In this document: positions 1-7,151 of the stretch, in pieces
Position numbering within the stretch: the first letter of the stretch is position 1
Layout of the letters: every line of letters begins with the position of its first letter
Assembly (NCBI GenBank): GCA_015478945.1
Contig: JABUQX010088812.1
Span: forward strand, 5,001 to 15,000
From: Trachelipus rathkii
Taxonomy: Eukaryota > Arthropoda > Malacostraca > Isopoda > Trachelipodidae
DNA length: 10,000 nt
Direction: 5' to 3'
Notes under the pieces: generated by a model
What the model was told of the DNA's origin: nothing
The model's database searches: none
The model's input: only the letters and a program-made list of their open reading frames with translations
Translations under genes and position numbers: made by a program

Positions 1-119
1 TTTATATTACTTAGTCCTTTTACCATTATACTTTTATAATTTATAATATTAATTTTATCGTAAGATGCACTTGTATGTGGGTTTCACATATTTATAAATG
101 CATCGGAAATAATTTGAGC

Positions 120-124
<5 letters not shown>
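1..124. other. AT-rich unassigned sequence
   Basis: No open frame, RNA gene or repeat that I can support. The stretch runs straight into the first AT array. Confidence 0.5.
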
Positions 125-171
<47 letters not shown>

Positions 172-189
172 ATTATATATATATATAAT

Positions 190-231
<42 letters not shown>

Positions 232-268
232 TATAATATATATATAATATATATTATATATATTTATA
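125..268. repeat. Interrupted (AT/TA)n microsatellite
   Basis: The stretch is almost purely alternating A and T, broken by 'AA' or 'TT' phase switches (blocks such as taatat) and one 'acat' interruption. It could form cruciforms and is prone to slippage and to assembly error, so its length here should not be taken as exact. Confidence 0.95.
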
Positions 269-450
269 TGAGTTGTGGTGTGTTACTTTTATTAGTTCCT
301 ATGTGTTTGTATGCACTTTTTAAATCATAGATTTTCACCTAAAGCAAGGTTGGCATTCGTGGAGTGAACCCATAGAAAGAAAGAAAAAAATCCAAATAAG
401 TCAATGATTTAAAATTTTAACTATTATATACGCCCAGAGTATCGAAAAAA
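269..450. other. AT-rich unassigned sequence
   Basis: Spacer between two AT arrays. I see no coding potential, RNA gene or repeat of note apart from a short A/G-rich run near 375-390. Confidence 0.5.
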
Positions 451-463
451 ATTATATATATAT

Positions 464-531
<68 letters not shown>

Positions 532-555
532 CTATATATATATATATATAATATA

Positions 556-611
<56 letters not shown>

Positions 612-630
612 TAATATATATATATATATA
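451..630. repeat. Interrupted (AT/TA)n microsatellite
   Basis: About 180 bases of alternating AT with phase switches (taatat, aaatatt) and one 'tctat' interruption. It has the same composition as the array at 125-268. Confidence 0.95.
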
Positions 631-1154
631 AATAAAATATCCCAAAAAAAAAATATGATAAAAACACTTTAAATACGTTATTAACCTAAGTGATGAATCA
701 AACAGGCACAAAATGTATGTGATGTAATACTATTAAATATTATCATAAATAAAATCTACGGGAATTATATGTCATCGTAAGATTTATAACCACAAATAAA
801 ATATGACGTCACTAATAATCCAGGTTGGTAAAACCCTATAATACATCCATTAACAAGGAAAAGTAAAGGAGATCCCTTCTGAAAAATGACAAACACGAAG
901 TTTCAGTATTAATAAATATCTAAGAATACTTATTGTCCATCAATGGCAATGGATTTAGAGGAGAAATGCGACTAGATGAAATATAATTAAGAAATTTACA
1001 AGAAATGTCACCTTTTCGTAACCTTAAGTATGGGAAGAGTCATAATAGCAGTATCTTTCAAATCGTATTGAAAATCAAAAGAAAAACTTAACAAATGTAA
1101 AGAAAGTGGTAGTTACAAAATTTAGCTTTCACTAAATAAATAAGTTTTACTATA
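631..1154. other. AT-rich intergenic sequence
   Basis: About 520 bases in which I see no gene, RNA or repeat. All frames are broken by frequent stops. It ends at the TA dinucleotide that flanks the MITE candidate. Confidence 0.5.
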
Positions 1155-1185
1155 GATGCGTTTCCAGAAGCCTGACTGCAGCCCG
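1155..1185 (+). repeat. Left terminal inverted repeat of MITE candidate
   Basis: Begins GATGCGTTTCCAGAAGCC and continues to GCAGCCCG. The reverse complement of 1595-1624 reads GCTGCGTTTCCAGAAGCC and also continues to GCAGCCCG. The two differ at a few bases and by one indel. Confidence 0.65.
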
Positions 1186-1266
1186 GGCGGGCACACAGGC
1201 GCACATGCATCGTTTCCAGCGCCCGTTTGCGCACTTCAACGTCACGTAAACGCGTCGCAGTCAGGC
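1170..1266. repeat. Internal inverted repeat GCCTGACTGC / GCAGTCAGGC
   Basis: A perfect 10-base inverted repeat, with arms at 1170-1179 and 1257-1266, enclosing 77 GC-rich bases. It is nested inside the left end of the MITE candidate, so the left end can fold on itself. Confidence 0.6.
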
Positions 1267-1594
1267 ACCCGTTGTTAAATCCTCGATTTCGGGAATTAGT
1301 AAACGGCGGGCTTGAAGGAAGGATACTTTGTTTTACAAACAATTTCTTTACAAAACAATGTGTCGAAATATCTTGCCAAAAGTTTTTTATATTTTTAGTT
1401 AACTTTATATAATTAGGTAACTAAATATATCGTAATTCATTCATAAAATAGATACATATAAGTATAAAAGTATTGTTTACAATTGTCAGCTGATCCGACT
1501 GGCGCGCTTGGCCGTTTCCAGGTACTCAAATTTCCTGTTCTCTGATTGGTTAATGTAATTTTTTTCATTCGAGCCTTTCCCGAGTTTTTGCACA

Positions 1595-1624
1595 CGGGCT
1601 GCATTCGGCTTCTGGAAACGCAGC
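1595..1624 (-). repeat. Right terminal inverted repeat of MITE candidate
   Basis: Inverted partner of 1155-1185. It ends GGCTTCTGGAAACGCAGC and is followed by TA at 1625-1626. Confidence 0.65.
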
Positions 1625-1646
1625 TAGTTAGCAGTTTGCATTTCAA

Positions 1647-1670
1647 CGTTAAAACCGTTAAACCGTTAAA
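1647..1670 (+). repeat. Short tandem repeat, three CGTTAAA-type units
   Basis: Three consecutive octamers read cgttaaaa, ccgttaaa and ccgttaaa. Two contain CCGTTA, which resembles a Myb-type recognition core. With no gene nearby, a regulatory role is speculation. Confidence 0.4.
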
Positions 1671-1890
1671 TTCGTAAAACTTTCCTTTTCTTTTAAATAA
1701 ACTTTGCAAAAATATAGTAATAAAAATAATATAGGAATTCAACATCCAGCCTTTGATTTTATAAAAGTTTTTTGATTTTATTTCCAATGTTCTAAATATT
1801 TATTTCTGTACATAATTTAATTTCCTTAAAATAATCTTTGAAAATAGTTTACAGGAGAAGAAGAAGAAGATATTTTCATATAAATTTTCC
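1671..1890. other. AT-rich unassigned sequence with a short (GAA)n run
   Basis: No gene seen. A short GAA run (about 1856-1870) lies just beyond the 3' side of the PLE-2 hammerhead-like motif and may be the tail of that element. Confidence 0.4.
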
Positions 1891-1925
1891 GACGCGTTTC
1901 GTCTCTATACTTGAGACATCTTCAG
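1891..1925 (-). ncRNA. Hammerhead-ribozyme-like motif of PLE-2
   Basis: Read on the minus strand: CTGAAGA (1925-1919, fitting the core CUGANGA), a five-base-pair stem GTCTC/GAGAC (1917-1913 with 1905-1901) with a seven-base loop, then GAAA (1900-1897), a very short CGCG stem III, then T and C (cleavage after GTC, ending at 1891). One extra T sits between CUGAAGA and the stem, and stem I is poor, so it may be inactive. Hammerhead motifs are known in the terminal regions of Penelope-like elements, and this one lies just downstream of the PLE-2 GIY-YIG remnant, which supports the assignment. Confidence 0.55.
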
Positions 1926-1973
1926 AGGACTATTTCTTGTAAGAGAATGAGTCTTTAAATTAATATATAATAA

Positions 1974-2290
1974 TTAAATCAAATGATATTTTAGTCCGAC
2001 AGATAATACATTAAATTTTATGTTAATGTCTGGTCTGCGTGTTTTGATGTAGAAGGCCTCCGCAATTTTGTTTCTGGACTTCAACATGATCCGTATAATA
2101 ATTATGAAGTGGTTTGAAATATTACCTATAGTTTGTTTGACCATCGTGTCCCGTGTTGAAAAGTCCAAAGATTTTGCTGGGACTGTAGAGAAGTTGATAT
2201 GCCTGTCCGACAATCTATCGTCGTGTAACCAATATATGTCGACGTACAGTCTGACTAAGGGCAGTTAAATTTACAACGTGATGGTTGTCG
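1974..2290 (-). pseudogene. PLE-2 GIY-YIG endonuclease remnant
   Basis: The minus strand reads KFNCP, then a stop, then SDC..TYIGYT (the YIGYT codons are at 2236-2222), with two cysteines (codons 2263-2261 and 2248-2246) upstream of YIG, as in the zinc-finger-linked GIY-YIG domain of EN+ PLEs. After a frame change it continues as LSDRHINF and ends in KIAEAFYIKTRRPDINI. That last segment matches the conserved C-terminal part of the domain: a catalytic glutamate (E of AEAFYI) and the typical P.IN ending. The stop codon is at 1974. The domain would nick target DNA for retrotransposition. At least one frameshift and an in-frame stop (2255-2257) make it non-functional. Confidence 0.8.
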
Positions 2291-3510
2291 GTCAAAGCAT
2301 CTCTTGTGGAAAGGAAGAATGACAGTCGGTTGTTTGGACTTATGGTATAGTCCGAGTTTAATTTTTTGAAAGTGTCTTTAGGTGAGGAGCTCAAAATATT
2401 ACGAAGTCACTTCTCTTCTTTATTGAAGTCTATATAGCATTGGAAGTTTTGAAGAAAGAAATTTATATAATTTTTCTGATTATTATTACTTTTTTTAATT
2501 ATATAATTTTGTTATGGTTTTATTAATTAATTTTTCAACTGAGATTTCATTACAAATAAGTAAATTTTACTTAATGCGGCAGATTTCTTCATCAAAAGTT
2601 TTCCAAGTTGGACATAGGTTGTATGCTCTGTAAACTGAAGTTTTTACGATAGATTCTTTGTAAAATAGTCGGTGAATAGGATCCATAGTTCACATACAGA
2701 CCATTATCAGTGGGTTTGACATGTATGCCTGAAGATAATGAGCCGCAGAATTAAACACTGATTTTGATTCTAAAAACAGATAGCATTATTAAAATAAGTT
2801 TCGTATGTAAATTTTAAAGCATGAAACTGTTGAAATATTTATTTACAACATACTAATTAATGTTCTTGGCGTTAATTATAGTGAGGGTGTCCGTTGACAT
2901 AACCTTTATGTAAAATAAGGAGGTTAAAGTTGTTTGTTTCAAACGAAGGATTTTGTTTTCCCAGATTGGACATATAGAAGTCCCGCAAATGTAGGTCCAA
3001 GTGGTGAGCCCATTGGAAACTCCATCAGTTTGTAGATATAATGTTTTTCTTTAATTTAAACGGTGTTTTAGGTACAAACAAAATTAATAAAAAAGGTTCC
3101 CTCATATGTGTTCCTGAATATTTCTGGGGGGGGGGTTTTATTTGAGAAGTATACTTTTGATAGTTATTATTGTCAATCGTTTTTTTCAAGAACCGGTAAA
3201 CATTGGTGAACAAAGACTCACATCAAAGGAGGCGAAATATATTAGTGTCTTCAGTTTTAAGTTTGATAATTTGCTAATTTTTCATTAATTTTATTTTAAC
3301 TAGGAAGAGTTATTTAAGATTTGGTATGGATAACGCTGTACAGATAATTGTGGAAATATTCGTGTGTAAACCGTTCTGACATAGGTATTACAGGTCTCAA
3401 AGGTGGATTTTCTGAGGGTTTTTTTTTTGTATTTTTAGACCACTTTTTTTCTAAATTAATAAAACCCAGTTCCTTTTTTTTTTTGGTTGAAATTTTTGAC
3501 AATTATTTCA
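2291..3510 (-). pseudogene. PLE-2 reverse transcriptase remnant
   Basis: In order along the minus strand: PPLRPVIPM (near 3397-3380; fingers motif, usual form RPIIS), SFDV (3230-3219; motif A with the first catalytic Asp) followed in another frame by LFTNV, then MGSPLGP (3013-2993; motif B). Next is Y-V-N-G at about 2901-2890 followed by an alternative frame reading DTLTIINAKN, which I take as the damaged YVDD motif C. Then come HALKFTYE (about 2810-2830) and GLYVNYGSYSP (about 2706-2671), matching the thumb and connecting region of PLE RTs. Every two adjacent motifs lie in different frames or are split by stops. A ten-G run at 3126-3135 interrupts the palm region. The N-terminal part is absent. 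Confidence 0.82.
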
Positions 3511-3548
3511 TGAGCGATTCTGTTAATGTTAGTTTTAGTTGTATTGTT

Positions 3549-3955
<407 letters not shown>

Positions 3956-3989
3956 ATTTTTATTTCTCTTATTTTTTGTTTATTTTTAT

Positions 3990-3995
<6 letters not shown>
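3956..3995 (+). repeat. T-rich TTTAT-type spacer between AT arrays
   Basis: About 40 bases dominated by TTTAT/TTTTTAT units, separating the two large AT arrays. Confidence 0.6.
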
Positions 3996-4032
<37 letters not shown>

Positions 4033-4074
4033 TATATATATATATTACATATATATATATATATAAATATATAT

Positions 4075-4125
<51 letters not shown>

Positions 4126-4174
4126 TATAATATATATATATACTATATTAATATATTAATTATATATATACTAT
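3996..4174. repeat. Interrupted (AT/TA)n array at the 3' border of PLE-1 copy A
   Basis: Alternating AT with phase switches. Its right end contains two copies of tatatatactatatt (about 4136-4150 and about 4162-4176). The PLE-1 3' end begins directly at its edge. Confidence 0.93.
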
Positions 4175-4433
4175 ATTTATAGAAGATTTTTTTTCCCTTG
4201 GTGCGATTCAATATTTACCAGGGTGTTAACTCATGGGAGCGGAGTAAAAAATTTTTAATTTTTATCAGGGGACTAAATAAAAATAGGGAGTTTAACTAAG
4301 TTTTAATTCTATAGGCGGGGCACTTAACTCCTTTTTAATATTAAAACACTACATTTTATAATTAAGGGTAGCTTCAAGCATTCGTGTACGGTTACGTACA
4401 CCTCCTTCGGGAGACTGAGTGGCTATTATACTG
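4175..4433 (-). other. PLE-1 copy A 3' UTR
   Basis: Sequence after the copy A stop codon, shared with 6897-7151 and, inverted, with the tail of copy C. It contains two conserved hairpins near the stop codon and ends in an A-rich run (GGGAAAAAAAATC on the minus strand) followed by TTCTATAAAT at the border with the AT array. Confidence 0.7.
4384..4413 (-). other. Twin hairpin in PLE-1 3' UTR (copy A)
   Basis: On the minus strand, a four-base-pair hairpin (CTCC-CGAA-GGAG, 4413-4402) is followed at once by a perfect seven-base-pair hairpin (GTGTACG-TAAC-CGTACAC, 4401-4384). They start about 20 bases past the stop codon. The same structure is unchanged in copies B and C, while surrounding UTR bases vary. 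Possible roles are template recognition by the RT or processing of the RNA; neither is shown by the sequence. Confidence 0.65.
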
Positions 4434-5352
4434 TCAAGGAATGGAAGGAATTTGGGAATGATTTTGGTTGGTTGTTATTTCAGTTTTTAATTGATGAAAG
4501 TATTTTGATGAAAGAATTATAGAATTTTGTAATGAATCGATCCTATATTCACCTAATTGTTTATTGAAGTTATTTTTATTGTAAATGTATACTGATTCTA
4601 TTATCTTTCTTTTTTGAGTATTATTTGTGTTTTTTAATATAGTGATGTTGTTTATGTTTACGTTGTGACTTGCTTGGGTTCTGTGTTGAGTGAGAGCGGA
4701 GCTTATACTGTTTTTGATGAGGTCTTCTTTGTGTTGGCTGGTTCTTCTATGGAGATCATTGGTTTCACCTATATAAACAGAGGGGCAGTTGGAACAAGGA
4801 ATTTGGTAAACGCAGTGAGTAAGGGGGTTGTGGGAGGTGGGGGGTCTGAGGGAGTGTTTAAGGGTGAAGGAATTATTTTGAGTGAAGATAATTGATTTTG
4901 GTAAATGTTGTTTTGTGTTTTGATTGATTTTGTACGGTAAAGGGAGAAAAGTTTTGTGAGTGTTGATGATGGTATTGGGGGGGTGGTAGTATTTTTGTTT
5001 GGCTTTTTGGTAGGCTTTATTTATTATATAGAGGGGTTTTAAATTTGTGAAGGAAGAAAAAAGGAATTTTTGTTTCTTTTCTAGATGAATTAGGGACAGA
5101 ATACGGAGTGCGCGGATGTATATAAGGCTGTTAGCGTTGCTAATTTTATATTTCTTGGTTGAGTGGAATACCAGTGGATGTAAGATGGTTGGGATGTTTG
5201 TTTTCTGTAAACTGAAAAGGTGATATGATTGGAATTATGCCAAGTTAATAAAGTATCAAGGAATGGGAGGGTGTCATTTTTCGAAAGTTCATATGTAAAC
5301 TTGGTGGAGGGATGTAGTTGATTGATGAAATCCAGTAAATTATTGTAATTTT
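4434..5352 (-). pseudogene. PLE-1 copy A, RT thumb and GIY-YIG endonuclease region
   Basis: Continuation of the copy A ORF beyond the YVDD lesion. The ancestral frame reads through the thumb region (KFTYEL, LPFLDTLLTW, VYRKQTSQPSYIHWYS) and is shifted by two extra bases near 5117-5124. It then stays open for roughly 230 codons to TGA at 4434-4436. This last stretch includes VYQIPCSNC (zinc-binding cysteines), YIGET (YIG codons 4775-4767), an Arg/His-containing helix (HRRTSQHKED) and IIESVYIYN with the presumed catalytic Glu. The poly-C run here has seven residues (4977-4983), which keeps the frame. The stretch lacks a Met, so ATG-based gene finding misses it. As part of copy A it is not expressible from the upstream frame. 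Confidence 0.85.
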
Positions 5353-6855
5353 TTATGTGTTTGGGTAAGGCGACAACACATCATCCGTGCGTGCGGTGGT
5401 TGAGGAGGGTTGGGTGAATGGTATGATGTAGTTGTTTTCCAATAATTCCATGCATATATTTGCCAGAGTTGGTGAGAGGGGGGTGCCCATTGATAAGCCT
5501 GATGTTTGTTTGTAATATTTATTGTCGAAGATGAAAAAATTGTGATCGAGGGTTAGTAAAATGAGTTTTTTGATCAAAGGGAATGGATAAGAAAGATTAA
5601 TGTTATTGGTGGTTATATGGGTTTCTAAGAGATCTAAAGTGTATGTGACCGGGACTGAAGTGAATAATGATTTTACATCAAAACTTAAGAATTGATGGGT
5701 TGTGGGATTGAGATGATGAATTTTTTGTATAAAATCAGGGGTATTTTTTATGTGAGCGGGGGATATGTTACCTATAAGGGGTTTGAGAATGTTCGAAAGC
5801 CAAGCGGATAGTTTATACGTATTACAATTTGTATTAGAGATTATAGGGCGGAGGGGGATATTTTGTTTGTGAAGTTTGGGAATGCCGTAGAATTTGGATA
5901 AATTGGTCATTTGAGCTTTGTTGTAAGTGTGAATTTCGGGATAGTCTTTTGTGATCTGTTTAAGTTTACTATTATAGTTATCGAAAGAGTTTTTTTGGGG
6001 GTTCTTTGTTAGGGGAGTATAGATGTTGGGATCATTGAGTAAAGTTTGACATTTATTGATGTAGTCTTGTGTGTTTAGGATTACAATGTTATTGCCCTTA
6101 TCACTTCTAGTTATGACTATGTTTTTATTTTTTTGTAATGAACTGAGAGCTTTGTAAAATAAATTTGGGAGTTTGTCTCTTTTATTTTTTATTATTAGAT
6201 TATTGAGCAAAAATCCTTTCATTATGTCTAGATTAAGATCTTTGTATTTGTCTTTGTTTTTCTTGTTCCACTGTTCTAGGTTGTTATAGAAAAGCAAAAT
6301 ATCCTCACCTTTCTCTAATGCGAAAGACAGTCCGTATCCGAGTAGGATTTTTTCATGAAATTCTAATGTATAATTTGATATATTGTTAATGATAGAGGGG
6401 GATGACGAAGTACACCACGGACTGTTTTTAAATATTAGGTTAAATTTGTAATTTAAATTTCTATTTTTGTTTATGATTATCTTGTCTTTGTATTTGTGGG
6501 CAGAATCTAGTAATTTTGTGAACTGTAAATTATTTTGGGGGTGAAAATTATACCAAGCTGTCTGAAATTTCTTAAAAGTGAAATTACACTTCCTAAAGCA
6601 CGATTTGATTTCTGCATTTACATTTTGTATGGTAGTTTTTAGAATAGATTGGTATAGTTCGGGAAATGGATTAAATTTATCGGTTTTGTAATGGGTAGGT
6701 ATCAGAGTTCTGGGTATTATTAAGTTTTGTAAGCATTTTTTTAAAAAGTTTAATTGGGATTTTTTGATATTTGCTTGTATCATTTTTGTACGATATCTAA
6801 AATAATAGCCTCTCAGTGGAGGAAGTAAATTAGCACCTTCGTAATCGGGAACCAT
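5353..6855 (-). CDS. PLE-1 copy A reverse transcriptase, N-terminal 500 residues, ends at YVDD lesion
   Basis: The RT core of a Penelope-like element, which reverse transcribes element RNA at a nicked target. Visible in order: a basic N-terminal region (1-130), LGYGLSFALEKG (172-183), ITRSDKGNNIVILN (248-261), KFYGIPKLHK (321-330), PLRPIISN (334-341), motif A SFDVKSLFTSVPV (391-403) and motif B SGLSMGTPLSPTLAN (452-466). Motif C, which should read RYVDDVF as in copy B, is replaced by ARTDD (488-492): this stretch is seven bases shorter than in B, and the frame ends after eight more codons. The ATG at 6853-6855 has A at -3 and G at +4, a good initiation context. The same frame is open upstream to a stop at 6939-6941. 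The next Met is residue 25. Without YVDD and the thumb it cannot be active. The family call is firm; the exact PLE clade is not assigned. Confidence 0.93.
   Translation of the reverse strand: MVPDYEGANLLPPLRGYYFRYRTKMIQANIKKSQLNFLKKCLQNLIIPRTLIPTHYKTDKFNPFPELYQSILKTTIQNVNAEIKSCFRKCNFTFKKFQTAWYNFHPQNNLQFTKLLDSAHKYKDKIIINKNRNLNYKFNLIFKNSPWCTSSSPSIINNISNYTLEFHEKILLGYGLSFALEKGEDILLFYNNLEQWNKKNKDKYKDLNLDIMKGFLLNNLIIKNKRDKLPNLFYKALSSLQKNKNIVITRSDKGNNIVILNTQDYINKCQTLLNDPNIYTPLTKNPQKNSFDNYNSKLKQITKDYPEIHTYNKAQMTNLSKFYGIPKLHKQNIPLRPIISNTNCNTYKLSAWLSNILKPLIGNISPAHIKNTPDFIQKIHHLNPTTHQFLSFDVKSLFTSVPVTYTLDLLETHITTNNINLSYPFPLIKKLILLTLDHNFFIFDNKYYKQTSGLSMGTPLSPTLANICMELLENNYIIPFTQPSSTTARTDDVLSPYPNT
5376..5400 (-). 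other. Catalytic-box lesion in copy A
   Basis: Aligned by eye with copy B (8097-8130), the stretch has one extra C before TCCTC, loses most of the bases encoding W-L-R-Y, and lacks one T after GATGATGTG. The net loss is seven bases. The two Asp codons survive, but Tyr-Val is gone and the frame is broken. Confidence 0.85.
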
Positions 6856-6896
6856 TATGTATATAGTTATAATACTACTTAAACGCAGATATTTAA
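6856..6896 (-). other. 5' leader of PLE-1 copy A at the B/A junction
   Basis: About 40 bases between the tail of copy B and the copy A ATG, with no match in the other copies, since B and C are truncated. It contains no in-frame stop. It is either the true 5' UTR of the element or filler at the junction. Confidence 0.45.
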
Positions 6897-7151
6897 ATTT
6901 ATAGAAGATTTTTTTCCCTTGGTGCCATTCAATATTTGCTAGGTGTTAACTCATGGGAGCGATAGTAAAATTATTTTATTTTTTAATCACGGGACTAAAA
7001 TTGGGAAGTTTAAAACTAAGTTTTAATCTTATACACGGGGCACTTAATTCTTTTAATATTAAAACACTACATTTTATAATTAAGGGTAGCTTCGAGCTTT
7101 CGTGTACGGTTACGTACACCTCCTTCGGGAGACTGAGTGGCTATTATACTG
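6897..7151 (-). other. PLE-1 copy B 3' UTR
   Basis: Equivalent of 4175-4433, ending in the same A-run and TTCTATAAAT. A plus-strand open frame crosses it (6953-7240) but has no recognisable domain and is antisense to the element. I treat it as chance. Confidence 0.7.
7102..7131 (-). other. Twin hairpin in PLE-1 3' UTR (copy B)
   Basis: Identical in stems and loops to 4384-4413. In this copy and in C a third small hairpin (AGCT-CGA-AGCT, about 7089-7099) can also form next to it. In copy A that one is altered. Confidence 0.6.

Larger units (their letters stand above)
1155..1624. mobile_element. Candidate MITE / non-autonomous DNA transposon, about 470 bp
   Basis: This segment is clearly more GC- and CpG-rich than its surroundings. 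It is bounded by imperfect inverted repeats of about 30 bp (1155-1185 and 1595-1624), both containing the core GCGTTTCCAGAAGCC. A TA dinucleotide lies directly outside each end (1153-1154 and 1625-1626), as expected for a TA target-site duplication of mariner/Tc1-type transposons. No transposase is encoded: the short frames crossing it begin or end outside the inverted repeats and have no recognisable domain. A nine-base motif, CGTTTCCAG, recurs at 1159, 1211 and 1513, and inverted at 1612. The superfamily is not determined. An alternative is a CpG-rich host promoter, since a CCAAT box in inverse orientation lies at 1545-1549, but matching termini favour a transposon. Confidence 0.55.
1891..3545 (-). 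mobile_element. PLE-2: decayed Penelope-like retroelement, 5'-truncated
   Basis: On the minus strand, RT motifs appear in canonical PLE order, then a GIY-YIG endonuclease, then a hammerhead-like motif. All are in broken frames. Its sequence differs strongly from PLE-1 on the right of the window: MGSPLGP instead of MGSPLSP, and a different zinc finger before YIG. It is therefore a separate family. The 5' part of the ORF is missing: recognisable sequence stops where the AT array begins near 3550. PLEs retrotranspose by copying their RNA with their own RT at a nick made by the GIY-YIG nuclease. This copy is dead. The 3' boundary is uncertain and may extend to about 1855. Confidence 0.82.
4175..6896 (-). 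mobile_element. PLE-1 copy A: near full-length Penelope-like element
   Basis: A minus-strand element of about 2.7 kb. Its 3' end (low coordinates) is defined by the homology limit with copy B: both share ATTTATAGAAGATTT and differ outside it. The 5' limit is set by B's 3' end, at about 6897. It carries the complete N-terminal half of the PLE ORF, a damaged YVDD, an intact GIY-YIG stretch and a 3' UTR of roughly 260 bases with two hairpins. It differs from B and C at several positions where those two agree, so it is the more diverged copy. Confidence 0.88.

Noticed and set aside
125..630. CRISPR array or telomeric repeat in the repetitive left part
   Set aside because: The repeats are alternating AT dinucleotides without spacers, and no TTAGG or TTAGGG-type units occur.
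1088..1787. Short frames on both strands around the GC-rich island (84, 61 and 116 codons)
   Set aside because: No recognisable domain, low-complexity ends, and they run across the borders of the transposon candidate. They are best explained by locally fewer stops in GC-rich DNA.
2068..2268. Plus-strand 66-codon frame over the PLE-2 endonuclease
   Set aside because: It is antisense to the GIY-YIG remnant, whose motifs read on the minus strand.
4380..4440. A hammerhead ribozyme in the PLE-1 3' UTR
   Set aside because: Searched both strands next to the twin hairpin for CUGANGA and a matching GAAA. There is CGAAAG after the hairpin but no CUGANGA, so the hammerhead pattern is not met.
4665..4895. 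Plus-strand frame with Gly/Val-rich product, repeated on the minus strand at 9292-9522
   Set aside because: It is antisense to the GIY-YIG domain of PLE-1. The opposite strand has the recognisable nuclease motifs.
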